A stretch of 64,000 nucleotides of DNA, from contig CAOLHI010001812.1 of NCBI GenBank assembly GCA_948474755.1, forward strand, positions 434,001 through 498,000. Reading direction: 5' to 3'. The first letter of the stretch is position 1; every line of letters begins with the position of its first letter. The position numbers were made by a program, and so were the translations under genes. Below, piece by piece: positions 35,795 to 46,837 of this stretch. The notes beneath the pieces were generated by a model, which saw only the letters and a list, made by a program, of their open reading frames with translations, was not told where the DNA came from and made no database searches. The DNA comes from Ctenosaura bakeri (Eukaryota; Chordata; Lepidosauria; Squamata; Iguanidae).

Positions 35795-36800
35795 AGGGAT
35801 CTTGTAGCATCTTTGAGACTGAGAAAGATGTTGGTAGCATAAGCTTTCGTAGACTCAAATCTGCTTCATCAGATGCATGGAGTACAGTGCCTAGGAATAG
35901 ACTTTCATAGCTATGAATAAGCAGATTGTGAACAGCAACAGAAATGCAAAGCTTGTGAGTGTGGTGGCAAGGGCAGGGGGAATGATGATGCCTAAAGTCA
36001 AGATGAGTAGATAATCATATGAATGTTGGAAGGAGTTAATTGGAATGTAGTGTGATGTTGGCTGGGAACCAGAAATGATATGTGATAAACTGGCCAAGAT
36101 AACTCTCATGAGGGTGGAGTGTTTAGTGTTCTAATATGTGCAGTGTCCCAGGAAAACATTGCCTCTGTTCAACCATCAACGAACTGGAGTTTCTGAATAT
36201 GGTCTTATTCTCCTGTTTCTCTTTCCAATCAAGGACTGCTGTTCTGAGGTCCAAGATGGAATGCTCAGTGAGACTGAACTGTTCTGCGACTGATTTTTGT
36301 GTATTCCCATTCCTAATGTCCGATTTATGTCTATTTATGCTCTGGGGCAGAGATTGACCCAATGTAGAGTGCTGAAGAACATTGTTGACTAAGGATGGCA
36401 TATGTCACATTAGAGGATGAGCGAGTAAAAGTACCTCTAACATTATGAGTGATGTGATGATATTTCTTGAGTAGATGTGTGGGCAGAGTTGGCCTCTGGA
36501 TTTGTGGCAAGGTCTTATACTCATCTCCCTATCTGTGTCATGTGCCCTCCAGGAGGTAAGTAACTGTTTGACATTGTGAGGCTTTTTGCAGACAAGTAAA
36601 GGCCTGCCATCAAGAGCCTTTGAGAAGGCAGCATTATTGTACAGAATAGTTTGTAGTTTATTGACAAGTCTTGAGCGGTTTCAGTTGGGAGCCATATGTA
36701 CCACTAGTGAGGTTCTGTCATTTCCTGTCCTTTGTCTGTTCTGTAATAGATTATTCCTAAGTACAGATTTATTGCTGGATTAGATATAACACAGATCCTT
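35795..36800 (-). mobile_element. Penelope-like element, 3' half with GIY-YIG-like endonuclease remnant
   Basis: On the minus strand a decayed frame reads NVTYAILSQQCSSALYIG (about 36360-36410), which fits the NVVYxIxCxKC...YIG start of a PLE GIY-YIG nuclease. It is followed by HKSDIRNGNTQKSVAEQFSL and HSILDLRTAVL (about 36240-36330), the conserved middle of that domain. The terminal part (35795-36110) ends in GCATAAGCTTTCGTAGACTC and CTTCATCAGATGCATG. PLEs are retroelements with a telomerase-like reverse transcriptase and this endonuclease. Frameshifts and stops make it inactive. Confidence 0.75.
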
Positions 36801-36804
36801 CAGA

Positions 36805-37775
36805 TTACCCCATGTGCCTTCTTCATCCCATGCCAAAGAAGGTCTTTGAGTTATCATTACACGATGAAAAGGGACTTTGAAATCATCTTTTTTTCTTTCC
36901 TACTTTTGCTTCTTATTCTACTTTTTATGCCTCTTATTCTACTTTTTATGCCTCTTTTCAACCAGTCTGCAGTCTTTTCAAATAAAGAATGGCAGTTCTT
37001 CTGTTTTTCTTGGCTTATTATCCTCTTTTAGTGTTCTTCATGTATCTCTCTAACTTCACATTGCTTAGCAACATCTTCTCAATCAGCTGAAGTGCTGTTT
37101 TTTCCATGGTATCCTTGCTTTGTATGGAGCAAACTGCAATTCACAGAGAGAAATCAATCGCAAGACAAGATAACTGGTGATCATGGTTCAGTAACTATCT
37201 AATGAACCCAGAATTTTAACCAAGTGCAACTTGAGGAAAAGTCATTTTCATATGGGCATTAAGGCTGATTTCACACAATCGTTTTTTGAACTGAATAAGC
37301 CAACTCATGTTATAGCTAAAAGACTCAGAGATAGTCTTTTGGCATTCTAAATCTGGATTACATTTTCATTATTTAACCATTTTTTGTTAAATTTTGCAGG
37401 AAGGGTTAAATTGTGATCTGGATTGCTTCAGAGGCATACCCAAATAACTGAAGTGATAACTTGTGTTGACCTCTCCATCTTTCCAGTGGTACCAATGACA
37501 GGAAACTATATTCAAACTATAGCCAAATTCAGCAAAATGTGGCCCCACTGAGTATCAATCACTCCACTAAGGTCAGACTTAAATATGTGTATTTGAATTG
37601 AACGTGTATTAGTGGTGTGTCCACCATTAATTTCAATAGGACATAGTTCGATGAAACTGTGTTCCTGTTTTAGGAAAAGCACACTTTAATACAATGAATC
37701 AAGCACAGCTGACTTCTGGACACTTTCCTAACTCTTCTGTGTTCTCCACTGGAAAACTGCAGAGCAATTTGACTG
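36805..37775. other. Unique intergenic DNA
   Basis: Holds the tandem duplication at 36905; nothing else recognised. Confidence 0.5.
36905..36958. repeat. Short tandem duplication
   Basis: CTTATTCTACTTTTTATGCC is present twice in a row. Confidence 0.85.
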
Positions 37776-37778
37776 TCA

Positions 37779-37976
37779 GGCCATTTCTGTACTAGACTGT
37801 CATAGTGCTATTGTTCCACTTTCAACATCCTGTGGAATTCTGGGGTTTGCAGTTTACTGAGGCCAAAATGCTCTCCTGCCAAGAATTCTAAAGGCCCCTC
37901 TCTAAACTACAAAGCCCAAGATTCCATAGGATGTTGAAAGTGGATTAGACTTTAACAGTTTAGTGTAGAAATGGCC
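37779..37976. mobile_element. Foldback MITE with 3-bp target duplication TCA
   Basis: Ends are GGCCATTTCTG and GAAATGGCC. The direct repeat TCA lies at 37776-37778 and 37977-37979. The family core (CATAGTGCTATTGTTCCACT and an ATCC.GTGGAATTCTGGGG stretch) is present in both orientations. Confidence 0.8.
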
Positions 37977-38350
37977 TCACATTAGACGTTACTGGTTGGT
38001 GTGGAATGCAAGTTAGTTTCTGGAAATTGTTGTGTTCCATGTTCAAGAATGATAGATAAGCAGACAGACACACAAACACACCCGTATTTTTCAGATACGA
38101 CAGACCGATTTGAATAAAAGCAACTGAACAGCATTGCTTCTCAGAAGGAATAAAGCAACTGAACAGCACTGGATGTCAGTAAGATACCAGGAAATTGAAA
38201 AAGATTTAATAAAATGACTGAAAATAAGTATTTATATGTTTAAGACATGACACATTTGGTTTCTATCACCCTCAGTGACACCAGCTGGATTGAGAATGAT
38301 AAACAGCATCCTGTAGCAGTTATAGAATTTACAAGATCTAAGCACAGAAT

Positions 38351-38579
38351 AGAGCCAGTATAGTATAGTGGTTTGAGCACTGAACTACAACTGTGGAGAG
38401 CAGGATTCAAATGCATGCTTAGCCATGGAAACCCACTGAGTGACCTTAGCCAAGACACACACAGTCAGCCTCATAGGGAGGCAAGGGCAAACTCTCTGTG
38501 AACAAACCTTGCCTATGAAAAGTTCACCCTTAGGGTCACCATAAATCAGAAACAATTTGAAGGCACGTCACAGCAACAA
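38351..38579 (+). mobile_element. tRNA-derived (Sauria-type) SINE
   Basis: GAGCCAGTATAGTATAGTGG (A-box region), GGATTCAAATGCATGCTTAG, CCATGGAAACCCACTGAGTG and the AAGGCACGTCACAGCAACAA tail are in the expected order. Confidence 0.8.
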
Positions 38580-38584
38580 AGCAC

Positions 38585-39485
38585 GGATGGTACTGGAAGC
38601 AAAACTTGTATTGTTTTCTAAATTTAAGGCCATATGCTTCTCTCTTTGTTCAAGCATGGCTGGATCATGGGATTCTACACCTAATGCACTGTACTGAGGA
38701 CAATTTTTTAAAAAAATTCAGACACATCACACAAATAGAGCCACAAAGTGCCCATCTGATAAAAGGAACTTTGGTCCTACAAAATGCTTATGCCAGAAAA
38801 TATCTGCTAATCTTTCAGGCCACACAGTTTTTTTTTAATTCAAAAAACATCTTCCATCGTCTTTGAAATCTTCCTCACCCCTTCTCACCATTATATTCCT
38901 AAAAATTTAATAACCATGGAGGAATTCTACAGGAAGAAAAGTCAAGCAAAAAATCCTACTCTTCAATTCATCCAAATGCCATCATTTAAAAGACACAGTT
39001 TGAGATCAAGAGTTTCTCATTTTCAATGAGAAAGTGGCCAGTACTGCTGAGGCCACAACATGCCTTGTTTCAGTTATGACTTACTTGCAATTTTCCCATT
39101 CCATCCTGAGAAAAATACAACCTATACACTGAGACTGCGGTCCTAAGCACACTCACCAGGTCTATTGACCTGAATGAGCTTTATTTCTCTGTAGATATAT
39201 GTAGGTTTGTACCATAAGTTTTCCACCATGACTCTCAAGATTGGAGATTTTAGTCCTAATGCAGATTTTCAACAAAAAAAAACAAACTATGGAATGCTTA
39301 TATGTGGTTTTCAAAATAGACCCTAAAATGAAATACATAGTATGGCTTAAATGTTACCCTCGATAGAGATTACAAAAACTCACTGTCAGGAGGAAGTGAC
39401 CTGAAGAAATTTTGTCCATCTTGCATGACACATATTTGAAGATATAAATGCAAAACAAATATATATATTGAAGATATGAATGCAA

Positions 39486-39521
<36 letters not shown>

Positions 39522-40765
39522 ATATCTATCTATCTGTCTGTCTATCTATCTGAAGCTATGATCAAAGAAAATGATATTCTTGAATTATTTGGCATTATTA
39601 GAAACAAAACATCACTATTACAATGGTGATTATGGTAGAACATGAAGACCTTGTTTGTATGACTCAAGGTACTGAAATAGTAATCTCTTCACTCATATCA
39701 GTCTTTGAAGGCAAGGGAAATGCTCTTGTTTCAACCAAAGACCTGTCACTCGTTTAGAAATGCAGAGGTGGGTAGAAATCAGTGCAAACCCCCAATGTAC
39801 AGAGTGGTTGAGAATGACTGACTAGTAGATTCTCTGTCTATAAAACAAGAGTGGTTGAAACGACGACACCCCCAGTAAATATGATGTGGCTGAACCAACA
39901 ATTCAGTTTGTTAAAATAACTTCTGTAGTAAGTAGTATGAAGGTAGATCTGGAGCTAGCAGTGGACTTTTGAAATATGTTCAGTAAATTGAGGAAGGTCT
40001 CTGAGGTCCAATTGTTGAACAATGGCAGCAACAAAACAACACACCTTTTATTCAACCCTGAAAATTATGCCACTGAAATGATGGAAGGTTGAGATAACCA
40101 ACTTTTGCATAGAATGACTATGAATTAGCTTTATTTTTGGCATTGCAGGTAAATTCCTGGCCCAGGATGCTTGAATTCTAAGTATTCATCTCCTGCAATA
40201 GGCTCTGGTTAATGGCTCTTCAGTTTAAAGACAGAGGAAAAAACAGTCTCAATATTGCCCACTGATGGAGATAAACCCAATTTATATCTTCAAATAGTAT
40301 CTTGAAAGATTAAAATTAATATTGTGCTGCAACAGAAAAACACAAGTAGACATACAACTGTTTCATGAAACCAGGTTTCAAGTTGAGCAAATCCTCACAT
40401 TCAGTAAGTACACTGATACATAAAAAGACCTGATCAAGGACACTTACATCTGAAGCTGAAACAATACCTCACTAACTTACATAAACACTGCTAACTATTG
40501 TGTGATGTTTAGTCAGAAGCCAGTCTTGCTATATTCAATAGCATTGATTTCCAAGTATAATTAGGACTGCAGCCTCACAGCTCAATTCTAAATACATTTA
40601 TATTGAGATCTCACCAAATTAAATGGAGCTTCCAAAAAGCAGTAAATCTGGCTGTTGATCTCAGATATGTGGGCAGAAGATGACCACAGGCAACAATGGC
40701 ATGCTACTGAAAAAATAAAAAGGGTGTTGCCTTGCTCCATATAAATGAAAATTTTAATTTAACTG
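38585..40765. other. Unique intergenic DNA
   Basis: Holds the microsatellite at 39437; no gene or element recognised otherwise. Confidence 0.5.
39437..39552. repeat. Tandem duplication plus (TA)n and (TCTA)n/(TCTG)n
   Basis: GAAGATATAAATGCAAAACA is repeated as GAAGATATGAATGCAAAACA 33 bp later. A TA run and then TATC/TGTC units follow. Confidence 0.85.
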
Positions 40766-40768
40766 GGA

Positions 40769-40942
40769 TGTTGTTTTTCTTGTTGTTTTCCTTCATTTCT
40801 GACTTACAGTGACCCTCACAGGGTTTTCCAGGACTGAGAGTGTGTGATGCACCCAAGACCACCCAGTGGGTTTCCATGGCCAAGCAGGAAATCTCCAGGG
40901 TCATAGTCTAACGCTCAGACCGTTACACCACACTGGCTGTAA
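40769..40942 (-). mobile_element. tRNA-derived (Sauria-type) SINE
   Basis: The complement shows the family tail (TTTTCCTTCATTTCTGACTT), CACCCAGTGGGTTTCCATGG and CGTTACACCACACTGGCTGT, the complement of the 5' end. Confidence 0.78.
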
Positions 40943-40944
40943 AT

Positions 40945-43045
40945 CTACTAGTATTATTATCTTTATTTATACCCTGCTTTTTTCATTGAAGAACTCAAAG
41001 CAGCTAAATCTATTCCAGTTTATTATCAGTGTTTGGATGCCCTCCATCACTTACACTCCCAACTCTAGATTGAGGAGTGGGCAAGTGTGGTCCTGGGCCA
41101 TGCACAACCCCACAAGGGCCTTCAATTCTCCCTGATTCCCTAGGCCACCATTTTTCTGGAAAGAGAGATTGAGAGATAGGAGAAGAAAGAATGAACTGCC
41201 TGTTTTGGAATTCACCTTTTAAATAGGTTACAAAGGGGATCCTGCACTATTTAGCATCTAGAAAATATTTTTCAAATCCAAAAGTAGGCTTATACTTACT
41301 TCTGACTTTGAGGGGGGTGGGATCAGGATTTCTGGCACTCTGTATGTCCCCTAGAGGTTCCCAGAGGCAGAAAATTTGGTGGCTTTTTGTAAAAATGCAG
41401 TGAGAACAAAATGTTATTCCTCCAATATGAAAATCAAATAATGTGATTTCTGATAGAGAGATGCAAAGCATTAAAGATTGATTATGACTTGGTCAATAAA
41501 AAGTACAAGCCTAATTTAAGATAACGTTTTCATTAACAGCTAGAAGGAAAACTCCACTGAGTTATCAATCCTTCCTTTTATTAATAGCCCAAAGTCCCAA
41601 TTCAACTGGAAGACAAGCCCTGGATGTACGTGCATATATTTGCCAATATAAACACACAGCATCCAGCCAGTTCAATAGAGCTCAGAAGGATATTATGATG
41701 CAGACAGTGATGCTTATAGAGATGTGCACAGTCATCAAAATCACTTGGGGAGGGCTGCTTAACACAGATTTCTTGGGTTGGACCAGAAGCAGTATACCCA
41801 CTTATTTCAAAACTACCGGAAGGTTTTCTTGGCAAGATTTGTTCAGGAAAGGTTTGCCACTGCCTTCCCCTGAATATAGCCAATAGCACCTGATATTCTT
41901 TGGTGTCTCCTTTCCAATTACTAACCAGGCCTGACCCTGCGTAGCTTCCAAGATCAGATGGATTTGAAACTTTCAGAGTTTGGGGCAGGCCATGATATTC
42001 TAAAGACTGTCTTGCAATCTTTACTATGATAACATTTCTATTTTCTCTGATTAAAGCTCGATATGCCGGACATCCAGACTGCAGAACAACAGTGCTCACA
42101 AATCAGTTTTTAAAAAACTTCCATAGCTGGAGAGAAAGGCAAAGGGGAGGGGGGATACCATTTAGCTTTAGCTCTTTCTTTCTAACTTCAGTTCCATAAA
42201 CCAGGCAAGGGCAACTTGTGGCCCTTCAAATGTTGCTGAGCTGCACTCAGTGGTGAAGTGGAGGCAGAGTTCACAGACTTTTAAGCACCAGGGCTTTTGA
42301 CAAGCAACACTGATGACCTCATTTGCCACTATCTCTTCTCAACCCAGTCTTCAATCTTCCCTCTGCGCATAGCTGCACAGAAGCCGGGGGAGAAATTAAT
42401 GTTCCCAGGAGTAATATATTATTGTGAGGTATCTCAGTTGCAGTGTGCAGGCTTTGGAAAGCGGCTTGCTCACTGACAGGCAGTTAAGGCCCATATGTTT
42501 TACAAAAAACTTGGAGATGAAAACTGCTGAAACTAATGTGTTCATATGGAAAAACACTGAGCACCTGTACATCAAAATGCTACCGAGTGCAGTTTCTGTC
42601 AGCCCCAGTCAGCACAGCAAATGCTACAGCCCAATAATATCTGGAGAGCCACAAAATTACAACTTGGGCATAAACCAATTGTATCATGGTTGCTTATTAG
42701 CTTAGCAAGATGACCCTCCCCTGCAAAAAACCCTTCCTAATAGTGGATTGTCTCATAAAAATCAATCACTATTTGCTGATGAATAAACATTCCTTGTCTA
42801 AATTTCTAAATGAAATTGAATATTCAGAATTTGAGATGTGAACTTAGGATACACACATTCAGCTGCAAATAAACTAAATAAAGTAAAATAAACACACTGA
42901 GTTGCAAATAAACTAATCTGAACTTTTCACTGAAACTCTGTATGAATATTTCATATCAAGCTGGAAGATGCCATTTTTTTTTACTTTGTCATTCACATGT
43001 CACTGTATATCACCATAAAATTCAGTCACAGAGATATCACCCTGC
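40945..43045. other. Intergenic DNA downstream of TMEM158
   Basis: Apart from the 5S-derived SINE at 41815, only a LINE-like head (TTTATACCCTGC near 40965) and a hairpin-MITE trace near 42600-42660 were seen. Confidence 0.45.
41815..41975 (-). mobile_element. 5S rRNA-derived SINE with a Sauria-SINE-like 3' end
   Basis: AATTACTAACCAGGCCTGAC and GCTTCCAAGATCAGATGGAT are the 5S complement. The opposite end (TTTCTTGGCAAGATTTGTTC) is the tail motif of the tRNA-derived family rather than the usual CACCATGAATTTC 5S-SINE tail, so this copy may be chimeric. Confidence 0.65.
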
Positions 43046-43076
43046 TTTTATTTATACTGAACTACTAATAACATAA

Positions 43077-43280
43077 AGGTACCAGATCCTCTCTGATCTA
43101 GGAAGCTAAGCAAGGTCACCCCTGGTTAGTACTTGGATCAGAGATTGCTATCATATATCAGGTGCTGTATTTCAGAGGAAGGATCTGGCAAGACCACTTC
43201 TGAGTATTCCCTGCCTAAGAAAACCCTATGCAAGTCAAGGAGTCACCATAAATTGACAGGCAACTGGAAGGCACATAAAC
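43077..43280 (+). mobile_element. 5S rRNA-derived SINE downstream of TMEM158
   Basis: GGTACCAGATCCTCTCTGAT, GGAAGCTAAGCAAGGTCACC and GGTTAGTACTTGGATCAGAG give the 5S part. CAGAGGAAGGATCTGGCAAG and ACTGGAAGGCACATAAAC give the tail. Confidence 0.82.
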
Positions 43281-43849
43281 GCATTACTGATTATGAGGTA
43301 AAAGAGTCAACAGATCATACTGCTTAAGCCTTTAAACTGACTCCTGGAATGAGTTAACAAAACAGAAGCTGAAATGAGTTCAAGAAGTGTGACCTGTCAT
43401 TCCACAAGAACATTGGGGTGGTTATGGGGAGGGGGGTGAAAATGGGCTTTAAACCTCTGTTCCTACCTAGACCTGACTTACTCTGGATTTCCTGCCTTGG
43501 AAAACTACTCTGAGAGAAACACATGAAACAAAGTCTTAATGTTAGAGCAAAGAAAATATGTGTATTAATAATCTAAGAGACTTACAGTAGTAACCACACA
43601 ATATCTCAAATAAGAAGCACACACACACTGTAAAAGAGTGAGGTCCAGGTTCTCCAAGAACAATATATCTATTTATATGTATATTAGCAAATTTAAAATC
43701 CTGCCAAAAAAAGTTTTTCTCTTTTAGTAAACAAAAATTTGCAAAGACAAAGTGTATTATTCATGTACAAAGAAGCACTCTGACTTAACTACTACGGCAA
43801 AGTGCACTGGCTTTGTGTGTGCGGTCTTTACTAAAATATCGACTTAAAA

Positions 43850-44160
43850 GAGTTTTTTTTTTTAATATATATATATATACTGTATAAAGCAAATACACAG
43901 GTTTTTGGTCATTTTTTTTTTCTGAATTTGAGCACATTTTTTCTGAATTTGAGCACATGAAAAATATCTCTAAACCAGAGGGTTTTTTGCCCTCGAAAGA
44001 TTCACTGGCGAGGAACCCATCCAGCTAGAATTCCACCCCCCAAATCCAAGCTTCTGCATTCGACGCCAAGAAGATGGCTTTAAGGTGATCATCTACAAAA
44101 TATATTTCTTTAAACGTTACCAAAAAAAGAAAAAGGAGAGAGAGAGGGAGAAAACATGAA
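43850..44160 (-). other. Probable TMEM158 3' UTR with alternative poly(A) signals
   Basis: AT-rich sequence follows the stop codon on the minus strand. The nearest poly(A)-like hexamer is ATTAAA (complement at 43861-43866), next to a (TA)n run. The first canonical AATAAA is much further on (complement at 43047-43052), and a transcript reaching it would include the 5S-derived SINE at 43077-43280. Tandem copies of TTTCTGAATTTGAGCACA lie at 43918-43958. The true end is not determined. Confidence 0.35.
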
Positions 44161-45291
44161 TCAGATCCCTCTTGCCCAGAGGCCCCACAGTGTTCGGACC
44201 CGGCTTAGATCAGACGGCGACGAAGCGGCAGCGGCGGCGGCGGCAAGGAAGGCGCCCGGAGGAAGGGTCTGGCAGGCGGAGGGGCCGGGGGTCGATTTAG
44301 CCGCCGCCCCGGCCCCAGGCGGGTTCCCCGAGGTGGCGGCGCTCCTCCTCTGCTCCATGCCGTTGGGCAGGAAGCCGGCGATGATGGGCACCGGCCAGAT
44401 GAGGGCGGCCACGCTCCACACGATGATGACCAGAGTCATGAAGCAAGCCACCAAGGTGGACTCGATGGGCTTTCGGTTCATCCTCCAGCCGGGGTCCCCC
44501 TTGAGCTCCTCCAGGCTGAAGTCCAGGCAGCAGAAATGGAGCCGCTCCCCTTGCTGCCAGGGCTGTCCGTGCTCCGACGAGGGCACCGAGGAGGAGAAGA
44601 GGGCGGCGGACGACGACGAGGACGACGCCGGGTTCGAGGAGGTGGTTCCCGGGCGGAGGCGCCCCACGCGCCGGCCCCGCGCCCAGCTGCAGCCCACGCA
44701 GAGGCGGAGGTCTTGCTGGACGCCGCCGGCCGCCAGCCCGACGTGCTCGATGAGCAGCGGAGGCGGCCCGACGCGGTGGAAGGCGGCCGAGAAGAAGGCG
44801 CGCCCGCCGCCCCCGCCGGTGGAGAAGAGCACGAGGTCGCACTGGGTCTGGAAGCCCAGCGGGCTCCAGCGCACCAGCAGCGAGCTCAGCATCTGCCGCT
44901 GGACGCTGATGTTGCACGACGGCGGGTCCTCGCGGGGCGGCGGCGGCGGCGGCGGCTGGTGGGGGGGAGGCGCGGGGCGGGGCGGCCCGGGCGAAGGGGC
45001 CGCTGCTGCTGCCGCCGCCGAGGCGGTGGGTCCGGGGTTGGCCGCCTCGGTGGCCTTTTCCCGCGCTTCTGCGAAGTCCGCGGCCGAGGCGCCTCCGGCG
45101 GTGGCGACGGGCGACTTCGCGGTGGGGTGGGAAGCCGAGGAGTTGGCGGCGGGCGGAGGGGGCGGCGGCGGCGGCAGCGGCGTGTCCTTCCGCCCCGGGG
45201 CTGAAGCGGCCGAGGAGGGCGACCCGCCTCGGCACGGCACGGAGGGCGCCAGAGCGGCCAGCAGCGCCGACAAGAGCGGCAGCAGCAGCAT
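44161..45291 (-). CDS. TMEM158: TMEM158, transmembrane protein 158 (Ras-induced senescence protein 1), single exon
   Basis: The protein has 376 residues; the human protein is about 300. Residues 1-20 form a hydrophobic signal peptide starting MLLLPLLSALLAALAPSVPC. Residues 21-120 are low-complexity Pro/Ala/Ser with two long proline runs (about 39-47 and 108-119). The conserved core starts at C126 with CNISVQRQMLSSLLVRW, continues through FHRVGPPPLLIEH (171-183) and a Cys-containing LRLCVGCSW stretch (196-203), and reaches LHFCCLDFSLEEL (251-263). A hydrophobic membrane segment covers about 279-308, followed by GFLPNGMEQRR. NSS (50) and NIS (127) are possible N-glycosylation sites. The ATG at 45291 was chosen because the signal peptide begins there and G is at -3; the frame stays open 68 codons further upstream but that part has no family match. 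The family is a Ras-induced cell-surface protein tied to senescence, and its ortholog was described as a BINP (brain injury-derived neurotrophic peptide) binding protein. The precise function is poorly known. The extra length relative to human lies in the disordered N-terminal and C-terminal tails. Confidence 0.97.
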   Translation of the reverse strand: MLLLPLLSALLAALAPSVPCRGGSPSSAASAPGRKDTPLPPPPPPPPAANSSASHPTAKSPVATAGGASAADFAEAREKATEAANPGPTASAAAAAAAPSPGPPRPAPPPHQPPPPPPPREDPPSCNISVQRQMLSSLLVRWSPLGFQTQCDLVLFSTGGGGGRAFFSAAFHRVGPPPLLIEHVGLAAGGVQQDLRLCVGCSWARGRRVGRLRPGTTSSNPASSSSSSAALFSSSVPSSEHGQPWQQGERLHFCCLDFSLEELKGDPGWRMNRKPIESTLVACFMTLVIIVWSVAALIWPVPIIAGFLPNGMEQRRSAATSGNPPGAGAAAKSTPGPSACQTLPPGAFLAAAAAAASSPSDLSRVRTLWGLWARGI

Positions 45292-46120
45292 GGCACAGGG
45301 GCTCAGAGGCGCGCCCGGGGAGGTGAAGGAGGCTGCATGGCGCCGGCGCTGCTCCTGTTTGCCATGGGGTGGGGAGGGAGAGAGGGAGGCTGCACGCCTT
45401 CCCAGAGAGGGAGCGCAGAGAAGACGGGGGGGGCGGTGGAGAGAGCGAGCGAGCGAGAGAGAGCGCAAGGCAGCCGCCGTCGAGAGACCAGACAAGGCGC
45501 GCGTGTGTGAGGGAGGAAGCGCTCGCGCCCGTGCGTCAAAGGCTATAGACAGACGGGTACAGGAGCGCCGGTCGCCGGAGCAGCCCTTGCCCTTCCGCCC
45601 CGGTTCAGGGTTCAGCGGCCAAGCCCGCCGTAGTCTGGCTCGGCCCTGCGCAGCAACGAATGCGTGGCTCCCCTCAGACGAGGGAGAGGCGAGCCCGCCA
45701 AGTCCTCTTGTGCATCCAGGCAGGCGGACGGGCGGTTAGTCAGCGGTTCGGCTCGCCACAGGATTCCCTGCCTCGCTCGCTCGCTCTCCCTCCTCACCGA
45801 TAAGGAGTTCCCTTCTTTCGTCACTCAGGATCTCCCGGCGCCCCCCCTCCCCTTTCTCGTGCGACGGCGAAGTGCCCGGCTGGCGGCCTCCTCCTCGCTC
45901 GCCCACCGGGAGAATAAAACCCGCCTTGCTCCGTGGAAAAGAAGACACGCGCGGTGTTACCCACGCCCTCCCCCGCGGCCAGCCCCGGACCCTTCCCTGC
46001 CGCGCTTCTTCCTCAGGGACTCGCCTCTCCGCCTTCATGCCGCGAGTCCCCTTCTCAAACCAGGACTTCTCGGCTTTTGTAAAATAAAGAACACGTATTC
46101 TTTCCCACGGGGCTGGGCGA
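44190..46120. promoter_or_regulatory. CpG island covering the TMEM158 CDS and promoter
   Basis: CpG dinucleotides and G+C rise sharply against AT-rich flanks and fall off again near 46120. The island covers the complete coding exon and about 800 bp upstream. Such islands usually mark constitutively open vertebrate promoters. Boundaries were judged by eye, without computing observed/expected CpG. Confidence 0.85.
45292..46100 (-). promoter_or_regulatory. Probable 5' UTR and promoter region of TMEM158
   Basis: This GC-rich stretch lies directly upstream of the start codon on the minus strand. It holds several GC-box-like CCGCCC/GGGCGG motifs, GAGCGAGCGAG-type purine repeats near 45440-45470 and one weak TATA-like CTATAG around 45543-45548. 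The transcription start cannot be placed from sequence alone. No splice acceptor is needed, because the coding sequence is complete in one exon. Confidence 0.55.
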
Positions 46121-46346
46121 TCCGGAGTGTGCGGTTTTAAGCTACCTAATCCATTGGAAGATTCTGGATTTTTTTTTAACGTACGTATGGGTGGGGGAAT
46201 AAATTGTAGCGCTGTTATTTTGTAAACTGACTGTGTCCGTTGAAGCCCAGGTGGATACGAGTCCCCGGAACGCACCTCAGAACGACCAAAAGCAGGACGG
46301 AGTGCTGCCCTCGGTGGTGGGAACAGCAGGTTGACTGGCGGACGGT

Positions 46347-46545
46347 GGTATCAGGTCCGGACTGATCTTGGAAGCTAAGCAGGCTCAGCCCTGGTTCGCG
46401 CTTGGATGGGAGATCTCCAACGAACACCAGGAGCTCTGAGGCTATCTTTCAGAAGAGGGCCATGACAGACCCCCCTTGAGTGTTCTTTGGGTAAGAAAAC
46501 CCTGTGAAATTCATGGGGTCACCAAGAACGAAAGCACACAGACAC
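46347..46545 (+). mobile_element. 5S rRNA-derived SINE upstream of the TMEM158 CpG island
   Basis: TATCAGGTCCGGACTGATCT, TTGGAAGCTAAGCAGGCTCA and CGCTTGGATGGGAGATCTCC are close to 5S rRNA. The tail has GAAATTCATGGGGTCACCAA. The retained A/C-box-like internal promoter sequence suggests one of the younger copies. Confidence 0.82.
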
Positions 46546-46837
46546 ACACACAGAGTTGCATGAGACACCTTAAAAAAAACACTTTCACATAAAGCAAAAC
46601 CCCACAATTCATGATTTCAGAGTATAGTTTCTCTTTTCCAAATATCCTTGAAAGATACATGGATGTCATGACCTTCATAACTTGCAGCTTCACAGATGTC
46701 TTGATTCCCTTAGCTATAATATCCAACAGCTTTGTGTTTCAGTGAGATTTTGTGTTGTAAGCCCACTGTGCTGGTTTATGAGGGGCAGAGTTGGCTTTCT
46801 TAACTGCTTAAATGTCCTTGATGCTGCAGTGAATCTG

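Noticed and set aside
45292..45495. N-terminal extension of TMEM158 by 68 residues
   Set aside because: The frame is open, but the family starts at the signal peptide, the extension is low-complexity, and it corresponds to 5' UTR.
44156..45739. Long plus-strand open frame of 527 codons across the TMEM158 exon
   Set aside because: It is antisense to TMEM158. Its Gly/Arg/Ala-rich composition comes from the GC-rich complement and it matches no family.
45736..46275. Minus-strand open frame of 179 codons upstream of TMEM158
   Set aside because: It lies in the GC-rich promoter region, has no recognisable domain and overlaps another open frame on the plus strand. It is a composition effect.
46347..46420. 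5S rRNA gene
   Set aside because: Only the internal promoter-like part of 5S is present and it continues into the SINE tail.
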